Shown piece after piece: positions 1-6,717 of a DNA stretch of 8,140 bases (position 1 is its first letter; every line of letters begins with the position of its first letter). The notes beneath the pieces were generated by a model. The model worked only from the letters and a program-made list of their open reading frames with translations. It did no database searches and had not been told where the DNA came from. Position numbers and translations under genes: made by a program. Source of the stretch: CAVPRW01 sp046727435 [NCBI: bacterium] (GTDB taxonomy: Bacteria > Tectomicrobia > Entotheonellia > J063); NCBI GenBank assembly GCA_046727435.1, contig JBKPCR010000476.1, forward strand, positions 1-8,140. The letters are read 5' to 3'.

Positions 1-1190
<1,190 letters not shown>

Positions 1191-1193
1191 GCC

Positions 1194-1667
1194 ATGGCTG
1201 AGGGTTGGGGGCGCATCCTGTTAGAAGTAGTCACACCGGAACGACAGGTGCTCAGCACCGAGGTGGATGAGGTCTCGGCGCCAGGCGCTCTGGGCTACTT
1301 TGGCGTGCTCCCGGGGCACACACCTTTTATCACCACACTAGGGGTCGGGGAACTCAGCTACCGGAGTGGGAACCAGTGGGAGTATCTATCCATCACTTGG
1401 GGGTATGCGGAGGTCTTGCCCAATAACGTGACCATATTGACTGAGACCGCCGAAATGGCCGAAGAAATTGACCTCGAGCGCGCCGAGCGCGCTAAACGAC
1501 GGGCGGAAGAGCGGCTGCGCGAATGGTCGACGACCGTCGCCGATATTGATTTCGAGCGGGCTTCCGCTGCGTTAGAACGTGCCCTCACCCGCTTGCAAGT
1601 GGCCCGTAAGCGCGTTGGTCCCGGCATGCAACGGCAGGCCGAGGTACGAGCGCGGCCTCCCGAGTAA
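1194..1667 (+). CDS. atpC: F1F0 ATP synthase subunit epsilon
   Basis: Epsilon subunit of the F1 central stalk, which couples rotor to catalytic head and in many bacteria inhibits ATP hydrolysis. The ATG has a clear GGAGGT ribosome site at 1179-1184, inside the last codons of atpD, 9 nt upstream, so translation is probably coupled. The N-terminal ~85 residues show the beta-sandwich pattern (LLEVVTPERQVLSTEVDEV, then GYFGVLPGHTPFITTLGVG), and the rest is the charged two-helix C-terminal domain (ERAERAKRRAEERL, then ERASAALERALTRL). At 157 aa it is longer than the usual 130-140; the excess is a basic, Pro-containing tail after VARKR. It is the last gene of the atp operon here, since the next gene is convergent. 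Identity follows from sequence and position. Confidence 0.97.
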   Translation: MAEGWGRILLEVVTPERQVLSTEVDEVSAPGALGYFGVLPGHTPFITTLGVGELSYRSGNQWEYLSITWGYAEVLPNNVTILTETAEMAEEIDLERAERAKRRAEERLREWSTTVADIDFERASAALERALTRLQVARKRVGPGMQRQAEVRARPPE

Positions 1668-1677
1668 ATGTCCGCGG

Positions 1678-1726
1678 TTTCTCCTGCTCTTTTCGCTTTC
1701 TCTTCGCCTTTCAGTTTCCTCCCCCC
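1678..1726 (+). terminator. Pyrimidine-rich, G-poor tract after atpC; possible Rho-utilisation region
   Basis: Starting 11 nt after the atpC stop, 44 of 49 bases are C or T, with four G and one A. No stem followed by a T-run is visible between atpC and the convergent gene, so an intrinsic terminator is not evident. C-rich, G-poor RNA is the kind of sequence Rho binds, so this could end the atp transcript. This is inference from composition only; it could also be unselected spacer. Confidence 0.25.
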
Positions 1727-1764
1727 ATACGGCCCTAGGCATTAGTTCAACACCCGGACGGTGT

Positions 1765-1862
1765 CCCCTCTCCCTCCGGGAGAGGGCCGGGGTGAGGGAA
1801 GCCAAACCGCTCGATCCGGTCCTGGCGCCCTCACCCTATCCCTCTCCCAAGGGGAGAGGGGG
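1765..1862. repeat. 98-nt imperfect palindrome made of two inverted REP-like units
   Basis: Unit 1 (1765-1798) and unit 2 (1828-1862) are inverted copies: aligned over 35 positions, starting unit 1 one base earlier, 28 match. Each unit also contains its own small palindrome (CCCTCTCCC facing GGGAGAGGG) followed by a GGTGAGGG end. The 29-nt spacer continues the fold, since GCCA and ACCG (1801-1809) face CGGT and TGGC (1817-1826), leaving a loop of about 7 nt. Unit cores of this CCCTCTCCC...GAGAGGG...GTGAGGG kind are, from memory, widespread intergenic repeats in GC-rich bacteria, often in inverted pairs (REPIN or MITE-like). It sits between convergent genes, where such elements are tolerated and may help end transcription. 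I see no clear target-site duplication. Confidence 0.75.
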
Positions 1863-1893
1863 CAAAGGGTGCGTCACTGACTCTTTCCTCTCA

Positions 1894-1927
1894 TATCCTG
1901 GGGCCTATGCCCTGGCGAGGGAGGATA
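1894..1927. other. Weak bulged inverted repeat near the 3' end of the minus-strand gene
   Basis: TATCCT (1894-1899) faces AGGATA (1922-1927), with an inner GGGC-CTAT-GCCC hairpin (1901-1912) and an unpaired stretch on one side. It lies about 30 nt beyond the stop of the minus-strand dehydrogenase gene. It has no T-run on either strand, so it is at best a weak terminator or RNA-end structure and may be chance. Confidence 0.2.
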
Positions 1928-1955
1928 CAAGTGGGGGTTGGGTCTAAGTCTAGGC

Positions 1956-3440
1956 TCATCGCGGCGCGAGCTGTACATCCAATGGGATCGCTTGCCCAGC
2001 AGGCAGTTCGAGAATGCGCATGCGTCGCCAATACCCACGGTGGGCGAAGAAGACCCAATAGTGGCCAGGGCGTAGGTCGCCCAAGGCGTATAGGCCTGCG
2101 GCGTCGGTGCTGGTGTTGACGCGGGCCACTGGTGCCGGATTGACGTGCCAGGCTGCAACGCTGACCGCTTCAAGAGCAACTCCGGTCGTCTGATCGCTGA
2201 CCGTGCCATGCAGGGTCGCGGGCTTCTGGGATACGGCGAAGATCTTGCCCTGAATCGACAGAACGTACAGCCGGCCGTCGGGACCTACCTTGAGGTCAGT
2301 TATCCCCGCGAAATCTCCCCCGAAGCCGGTGCCGAAGATGACCTCCTGCAGGTCGTCGCCAGGGTCAGCCACTAGGTCGTCCGCCAGCTCTGGAGTCGGC
2401 ACGTGGAGACCGTCGCGAGCGGCGGTAGGCTTAAAGTGGTAGAGTGTACCGGCATTGACATCGCCGACGAAGACGTCGTTGACGTACTGTGCGCCCAACT
2501 GCGTGGAGTTTAGAAATACCAGGGCGGTTGGAGCTACGGGGTCGAACCACGAAAACTTCGGGTCAGCATAGTGTGAACCAGGCAACTGAAACAGGCTGCC
2601 GCTTCCCTGCGGGGAACGCGCATCAGGACCCATAATTTGCACCCAGCCACTGTTAAAGCCGGGATCCACCAAATTGATCTCGTCATAGGTGTCAGGACCG
2701 TTCTCTGTCATCCACAGCTTTTGGGTCACCGGATCAAAGGCCAAGCCGAAGCTGTTGCGAATCCCATAGGCATAATATTTGGCCCAGTTTCCTCCTAAGC
2801 TGAAGAAGGGGTTATCGCTGGGGATCGTGCCATCGTCGTTCAGTCGGATAATGACCGATGTATCGTCCGGGCCTGGCCCGGCGGGCATATTCTGCAGCTG
2901 GCCACGGCGGTTGAGGTCGCCGATCACGGCGTAGAGTTTGCCATCGGGACCAAAGGTGAGGAGTCCGCCGTCGTGATTCGGCCCCGGGGCTACCGGTAAA
3001 TCCAGAATCAGTTGGGGCTCGACGAGGGCGTTACCGTCCCACTGGTAACGATAGAGACGATTGCCAAGGGATTCGGCAGGGTCCTGGCTGTCGCCTCCGG
3101 TACTGCTCTCTGTATAGTAGAGATAGACCCATGCGGTAGACTGAAACGCAGGATGTAGGGCCATTCCCAACAACCCACGCTCGGATAGCTGGTTCACCGC
3201 CACATCTAGTACTGGCGTCGGCTGCAGCACACCGCCGATCACGCGGCGCACCTGCCCGTCGTTTTTCTGCGGGACGAGGATATCGTCGGGGCCAATGAAG
3301 GCCATAGCCGTCGGAGCATTCAATCCAGCCACGACCTCTGTGACCGTGAGTGCCGGGTCTTTCAGGACCTGGGCACTGGCCAGAGACGTGGCAAGCCACA
3401 GCCAGCCGACAGCGAACCAGAAACGTAGACTGTTCGTCAT
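1956..3440 (-). CDS. Secreted PQQ-dependent sugar dehydrogenase-like protein with C-terminal Ig-like domain
   Basis: Predicted exported six-bladed beta-propeller of the soluble glucose/aldose sugar dehydrogenase (GSDH, YliI-like) family, which oxidises sugars in the periplasm using PQQ and calcium. The start is placed at 3440 because GGGGAGG (3448-3454) lies 7 nt upstream and the product then begins with a signal peptide: a hydrophobic segment from about residue 7 to 20 and an ASA|Q cleavage site at 23/24. A further 88 upstream codons are open but lack export or family features. Family marks are ERGLLGMALHPAF (88-100), NHDGG (155-159) with the candidate catalytic His156, YGIRNSFGLAFDP (225-237), TENGPDTYDEINLV (245-258) and a last blade GPDGRLYVL (387-395). 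From about 407 a separate domain follows (HGTVSD, then DAAGLYALGDLRPGHY), typical of carboxypeptidase-regulatory-like folds. Length is 494 aa. The substrate is unknown, and no PQQ synthesis gene is in the window. Confidence 0.88.
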   Translation of the reverse strand: MTNSLRFWFAVGWLWLATSLASAQVLKDPALTVTEVVAGLNAPTAMAFIGPDDILVPQKNDGQVRRVIGGVLQPTPVLDVAVNQLSERGLLGMALHPAFQSTAWVYLYYTESSTGGDSQDPAESLGNRLYRYQWDGNALVEPQLILDLPVAPGPNHDGGLLTFGPDGKLYAVIGDLNRRGQLQNMPAGPGPDDTSVIIRLNDDGTIPSDNPFFSLGGNWAKYYAYGIRNSFGLAFDPVTQKLWMTENGPDTYDEINLVDPGFNSGWVQIMGPDARSPQGSGSLFQLPGSHYADPKFSWFDPVAPTALVFLNSTQLGAQYVNDVFVGDVNAGTLYHFKPTAARDGLHVPTPELADDLVADPGDDLQEVIFGTGFGGDFAGITDLKVGPDGRLYVLSIQGKIFAVSQKPATLHGTVSDQTTGVALEAVSVAAWHVNPAPVARVNTSTDAAGLYALGDLRPGHYWVFFAHRGYWRRMRILELPAGQAIPLDVQLAPR

Positions 3441-3447
3441 ATACGTG

Positions 3448-3454
3448 CCTCCCC
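3448..3454 (-). promoter_or_regulatory. Ribosome binding site fixing the dehydrogenase start
   Basis: On the minus strand this reads GGGGAGG, 7 nt before the ATG at 3440. It chooses this start over longer open starts up to 3704, none of which gives a signal peptide at the N-terminus. Confidence 0.75.
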
Positions 3455-3500
3455 TTGCTCGCAATATGCTGGTGGCTCGACGACGCGAACCTCCAGTGAG

Positions 3501-3529
3501 ATTGTAGGTAAAGCGGATCGTGAGCGCAA
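3501..3529 (-). promoter_or_regulatory. Candidate sigma70-type promoter for the minus-strand dehydrogenase
   Basis: On the minus strand TTGCGC (3524-3529) is followed after exactly 17 nt by TACAAT (3501-3506), which matches the -10 consensus at 5 of 6 positions; the -35 matches at 3 of 6. Transcription would start near 3494, giving a leader of about 54 nt. Placement in the divergent gap supports it, but sigma factor preferences of this organism are unknown. Confidence 0.45.
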
Positions 3530-3540
3530 GCATCCCACCC

Positions 3541-3570
3541 TTGACACGGGAGGCTGGACCCGCGCACAAT
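3541..3570 (+). promoter_or_regulatory. Candidate sigma70-type promoter for the HIBADH/HpaB pair
   Basis: A perfect TTGACA (3541-3546) is followed after 18 nt by CACAAT (3565-3570), 4 of 6 to the -10 consensus. Transcription would begin near 3577, leaving a leader of about 140 nt before the gene at 3719. I could not recognise a known riboswitch in that leader. The minus-strand candidate promoter ends only 12 nt away, so the two could compete or share a regulator. Confidence 0.4.
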
Positions 3571-3707
3571 CGAAACGATCCCTTCGCCTGGACAGGGCTC
3601 TCCGACATCTTCTCGTGTGCTCCTTCTGGCCCATGAAAACGAGGCGCAGCGGGCGGTATGAGCAACTTGCCCTGGGCGAAACGCCGTACCTTGGCAGCTA
3701 TCAAGAT

Positions 3708-3713
3708 AGGAGG
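3708..3713 (+). promoter_or_regulatory. Ribosome binding site deciding between two adjacent ATGs
   Basis: A full AGGAGG lies 2 nt before the ATG at 3716 and 5 nt before the ATG at 3719. Two nucleotides is too close for efficient initiation, so the second ATG is preferred; the product differs by one Met. Confidence 0.7.
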
Positions 3714-3718
3714 ACATG

Positions 3719-4600
3719 ATGGCAGAACGAATTGGCTTGATTGGCATCGGGGCCATGGGTGGTCCTATAGGGCAGAACTTGCTGAAAGCTGGGCACTCAC
3801 TGGTGATCTATAGCCGCACACGGACGCGTCCCGAAGTCGAACGCTTGATACAGGCCGGTGCCACCTATGTTGCAAGCCCGGCTGAAGTCGGAGGCAGTGC
3901 CAGCATCGCCATCACCATGGTCGGCAATGCCGATGATGCACAGCAGGTGACCCGTGGCCTGCTCAGTGGTATGGCGCCCGGCGGCATGATCATTGGTATG
4001 GAGACCATCGATCCGGTGACCCGGCGCGCATTGGAGGTCCGAGCTGCCGCCAAAGAGGTAGCGTATCTGGATGCGCCGGTGAGCGGCGGCACCATTGGTG
4101 CCGAGCGTGGCACGCTGACCATCATGGTGGGCAGTACGCCGGAGGCCTTTGAGCGGGCACGCCCAATCCTCAGCGTCTTGGGCACGAATATCTACCATTG
4201 CGGACCGATCGGCAGCGGGGCAGTGGCGAAGTTGAGCAATAACTGGATCTATCTGGCATCGATGGTGAGCGTGGTGCAAGCAGCCCGCATGGCACAACGT
4301 ATCAAGCTGGATGAGGCCACCACGCATGAGATCTGGCTCAAATCCACCGGCGATTGCGTCGCCGTACGCACCCGTGTGCCGTTCCAGAACGTGGTCCAGA
4401 ATAACCCGGTAGACCAGGATTATCGCCCGGGTTACCCGATCGAGCACGCGCTGAAGGATCTCAAGCTCATCGAGAGCAGCGCCAGAGAACTGGGCATCTC
4501 CACGCTGGGCATGCCTGAGGTCATCTCGGTGTATGAGGCCGCGGTGCAGCAGGGATTGGCGAAGAAGGATATCTCCGCCATTGCGGAAGTGCTGCCATAA
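3719..4600 (+). CDS. NAD(P)-dependent beta-hydroxyacid dehydrogenase, HIBADH/6-phosphogluconate dehydrogenase-like
   Basis: Cytoplasmic oxidoreductase that interconverts a beta-hydroxyacid (such as 3-hydroxyisobutyrate, tartronate or gamma-hydroxybutyrate) and its aldehyde or ketone. At 293 aa it has the usual family length. The N-terminal Rossmann fold carries GLIGIGAMGGPIGQNLLKAG (6-25). The second strand ends YSRTRTR (31-37), where Arg/Thr rather than an acidic residue suggests NADP(H), an inference. The substrate loop is DAPVSGG (118-124), the catalytic lysine is K171 in GSGAVAKLSNN (165-175), and K246-D247 is the conserved KDL of the C-terminal helical domain. All catalytic marks are intact. 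A one-codon-longer start at 3716 is possible. The HpaB-like gene follows in the same direction after 90 nt, so co-transcription is likely. The exact substrate cannot be read from the sequence, so no gene symbol is given. Confidence 0.92.
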   Translation: MAERIGLIGIGAMGGPIGQNLLKAGHSLVIYSRTRTRPEVERLIQAGATYVASPAEVGGSASIAITMVGNADDAQQVTRGLLSGMAPGGMIIGMETIDPVTRRALEVRAAAKEVAYLDAPVSGGTIGAERGTLTIMVGSTPEAFERARPILSVLGTNIYHCGPIGSGAVAKLSNNWIYLASMVSVVQAARMAQRIKLDEATTHEIWLKSTGDCVAVRTRVPFQNVVQNNPVDQDYRPGYPIEHALKDLKLIESSARELGISTLGMPEVISVYEAAVQQGLAKKDISAIAEVLP

Positions 4601-4677
4601 ATGCTATGAACCGATGGGCTTTGACTTCTGCTGATTCACGATCACGATGAGGTGCCCCAATAACGCCGGAATGAGAT

Positions 4678-4685
4678 GAGAGGTG
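4678..4685 (+). promoter_or_regulatory. Ribosome binding site supporting the HpaB-like start at 4691
   Basis: GAGAGGTG lies 5 nt before the ATG at 4691. The in-frame ATG at 4676 has only a weak CCGGA upstream. The family's usual N-terminus (M-P-I-R-R-G-E-E-Y-L) begins at 4691, so this start is chosen. Confidence 0.6.
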
Positions 4686-4690
4686 TGGCC

Positions 4691-6148
4691 ATGCCCATAC
4701 GTCGGGGAGAAGAGTACCTGGAGAGCCTCAGGGACGGGCGTCGCCTGTGGCTAATGGGGCAGCGGGTGGACGACGTCACCACTCATGCCGCGCTAACTGG
4801 CTGTGCCCGCAGCGTGGCCGCAGTCTACGACCTGCAGCACGATCCAGCGCATCAGGATCTGTTGACCATGCCCTCGCCCACCACGGGCGAGCGGGTGAGC
4901 CTGGCCTATCTGCTGCCCCATTCGGTAGACGAGCTGGCGCGCCAGCGACAGATGTATGAGTTCCTCGTGCGCCGGGCGGGAGGCGTTGCGGCCCGCTTAC
5001 CACAGCATCTGGCCACGGTCGTGATCGGACTCTATGATGTGCGCGACCTCCTGGGTGAGGCGGACCCGGCCTTCGCCGCACACGTCACCCGCTACGTTGA
5101 GTATTGCCGCGAGCACGATGTCAGTATCGCCACTATTTTCACCGATCCGTTGCATCATCGGAACCACCCCACGACCGATCAGGAGCACTTACAGGTGGTA
5201 GAACAGCGTCCCGACGGCCTCATCGTGCGGGGGGCCAGGGGGGTCGGGACCCAGGCGCCCTATGCCAACGAGCTCCTCTGCCTGACGTCACCGCGGCCCA
5301 ACCTCAAGGCTGAGGAGGTTGTATACTTCGCCGCGCCTGTAAACGCCGAGGGCATCCACCTCATCTGCCGACAGCCGTTGACACCTCCCAACCCGGAGGA
5401 TCATCCCCTCAGCCCCGATTGGGATGAAATGGACGCCATCGTCGTGTTCGACGACGTGTTCATCCCGTGGGAGCGCGTCTTCTACCTGCGGCGCTCTCAT
5501 CCCGCCGATCTGGCCTTTGAGGCGCGGGTGTTTCAGGGTGCCATTGGCCTTGGCCCCTGGTACGTACTGGTACGCATGGCCGTCAAGGCCGAGGTGCTGC
5601 TGGGCCTCTGCGCCGCCATCACCGACGCTCTCGGCACCGCCAGCCAGCCCCTGGTGCAGATGGCCCTGGCCGATGCCATGGTCTACCTCGAGACCCTGCG
5701 GGCCCTCATCCAGGCCGCCGAGGCCAACCCCGTCAACTCTCCGTCAGGCCTGGCCCTCCCCGACCCCACAAGGGCGCTGGCAGCCCGCATCTGCGCCATC
5801 GAGCGCTATCCGCACCTGCTGCAGAGCATCCGGGAGCTGTGCGGCTCGGGTCTCCTCATGGCCCCGGGTCAGGCCGACCTGAACCACCCCGAGATCGGCC
5901 CCCACCTCCATCGCTATGTGGTGGGCAAAGATCACGGTGGGCCCGAGTACTTTCGCTTGCTCAAGCTGGCCTGGGAGTATGCCTGCGACGCCTTCGGCGC
6001 CCGCCAACTGCTGTTCGAGATGTACAACGTGAGCAGCTTGGCTACCAACAAGCAGCGGCTCGCGAGTGCCTATGATACGAGCCCCTTCGTGGCACTGGCC
6101 AAGGAGCTGGCGGGCATCACCGGGCCGGTCGGTCCTAGAGGTGGATGA
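4691..6148 (+). CDS. HpaB-family flavin-dependent monooxygenase-like protein (4-hydroxyphenylacetate 3-hydroxylase family)
   Basis: Acyl-CoA-dehydrogenase-fold protein of the HpaB / 4-hydroxybutyryl-CoA dehydratase superfamily. Known members either hydroxylate phenols with FADH2 and O2 or dehydrate 4-hydroxybutyryl-CoA. At 485 aa from 4691 the length fits. Family marks in order are RRGEEYLESLRDGR (4-17) with WLMGQRVDDVTTH (20-32), YDLQHDP (46-52), GGVAARLPQH (97-106), FTDPLHHR (150-157), VGTQAPYANELL (185-196), FDDVFIPWERVF (253-264) and GSGLLMAP (385-392). Cysteines are scattered and I do not see the Fe-S ligand pattern of the dehydratase, which favours a monooxygenase. In true HpaB an Arg-x-x-x-Tyr pair and a His contact the substrate; here the first reads R102...H106 and the His position appears to be Thr148, so 4-hydroxyphenylacetate is doubtful as substrate. 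No HpaC flavin reductase is nearby. It lies 90 nt downstream of the HIBADH-type gene, probably in one transcript. Confidence 0.87.
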   Translation: MPIRRGEEYLESLRDGRRLWLMGQRVDDVTTHAALTGCARSVAAVYDLQHDPAHQDLLTMPSPTTGERVSLAYLLPHSVDELARQRQMYEFLVRRAGGVAARLPQHLATVVIGLYDVRDLLGEADPAFAAHVTRYVEYCREHDVSIATIFTDPLHHRNHPTTDQEHLQVVEQRPDGLIVRGARGVGTQAPYANELLCLTSPRPNLKAEEVVYFAAPVNAEGIHLICRQPLTPPNPEDHPLSPDWDEMDAIVVFDDVFIPWERVFYLRRSHPADLAFEARVFQGAIGLGPWYVLVRMAVKAEVLLGLCAAITDALGTASQPLVQMALADAMVYLETLRALIQAAEANPVNSPSGLALPDPTRALAARICAIERYPHLLQSIRELCGSGLLMAPGQADLNHPEIGPHLHRYVVGKDHGGPEYFRLLKLAWEYACDAFGARQLLFEMYNVSSLATNKQRLASAYDTSPFVALAKELAGITGPVGPRGG

Positions 6149-6182
6149 GTATGGCAGGCCGGGCGGGCAGTGGACAAGCCGC

Positions 6183-6629
6183 TCAACAAGTTGATAATGC
6201 CTCATCGGGCAGCGTACGCGGCGTCAAGTTGTACACACCCATTCTCGCGTCGATGGTGACGTAGCGAAAATTCGGCGGATTGGAGTCGCTCTTGCTGGGT
6301 GGCCCGCAGGGGCCTGTCTGCAGCAACAATGGTCTCTACCAGTGATTTGGCGGACCCAAACTTTTCACCACTTCCTCCTAAAATGTTGTCGCGCACCCTA
6401 AGCCGATAAATCTTCTTGCCGCGAGGCCCAACTCGAACGGTTGACCCTCGTCTGCGTACGACGGTCGTGCCTTCACGGCATAGACAGACCAGTCAGGCTG
6501 TTCGCTACCGGGCGTGGCAAGAACCAGCACAACTGCGCTACTGTTAACCTCCTCGGGAGCCACGAGTTGTGGACACCCTAGGTTCGGGCTCAGAATGACT
6601 GCGGATGGTAATCTGCGCCTAGGGGGCAT
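6183..6629 (-). pseudogene. Frameshifted remnant of an unrecognised protein-coding gene
   Basis: Read on the minus strand, protein-like sequence runs across three frames. From an ATG at 6629 the first frame gives VILSPNLGCPQLVAPEEV then VVLVLATPG, and stops at 6378. A second frame takes over near 6410-6425 with GPRGKKIYRLRVRDN, GEKFGSAKSLVETIVAADRP and LRATQQERL. A third takes over near 6260-6280 with NPPNFRYVTIDARMGVYN and LTPRTLPDE, stopping at 6183. The handovers occur where one frame loses and another gains natural-looking sequence, which suggests a real gene carrying two frameshifts. A GGGAAGG lies 11 nt before 6629. I do not recognise the family; the opening faintly recalls N-termini of some metallophosphoesterases, too weakly to name it. 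It lies downstream of and parallel to the M16 gene and convergent with the HpaB-like gene. Sequencing error, or chance on a non-coding stretch, are the alternatives. Confidence 0.4.
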
Positions 6630-6675
6630 GCTCAAATGCACCTTCCCACTCGTATAAGTTCTGTTGCAAGAACTC

Positions 6676-6690
6676 CTGGTTATTTACCAG
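6676..6690. other. Small hairpin just past the M16 gene stop
   Basis: CTGGT-TATTT-ACCAG is a perfect 5-bp stem with a 5-nt loop, 27 nt beyond the stop of the minus-strand M16 gene. There is no T-run, so it is a poor intrinsic terminator. The rest of 6630-6717 holds no supported feature. Confidence 0.2.
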
Positions 6691-6717
6691 AAGGGGCACC
6701 GTGACATCGATCTCAGA

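Noticed and set aside
1750-1764. ACACC-CGGAC-GGTGT hairpin next to the palindromic repeat as an intrinsic terminator
   Set aside because: The stem is only 5 bp and is followed by C-rich sequence, not a T-run.
3441-3704. 88-codon N-terminal extension of the dehydrogenase frame
   Set aside because: The frame is open but has no domain or export character. A good ribosome site and signal peptide fix the start at 3440, and the extension would run through both candidate promoters.
3577-3718. Riboswitch in the leader of the HIBADH-type gene
   Set aside because: I found no known conserved riboswitch core or convincing long stem; only its length suggests it.
3031-3756. 241-codon minus-strand open frame overlapping the dehydrogenase and its upstream region
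   Set aside because: It overlaps the well-supported dehydrogenase in another frame, runs through the promoter region and shows no family motif.
3797-4447. 216-codon minus-strand open frame inside the HIBADH-type gene
   Set aside because: The plus-strand product has all family motifs; the reverse frame shows no recognisable domain and has the composition of an antisense shadow in GC-rich DNA.
4621-4648. TTGACT in the gap before the HpaB-like gene as a separate promoter
   Set aside because: No acceptable -10 box lies at 16-18 nt (best is CACGAT, 3 of 6), so co-transcription from upstream is simpler.
6151-6264. 37-codon plus-strand frame starting 2 nt after the HpaB-like stop, with AGAGGTGG about 7 nt upstream
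   Set aside because: The spacing is tempting for a truncated downstream cistron, but the product has no recognisable motif and the opposite strand reads more naturally here.
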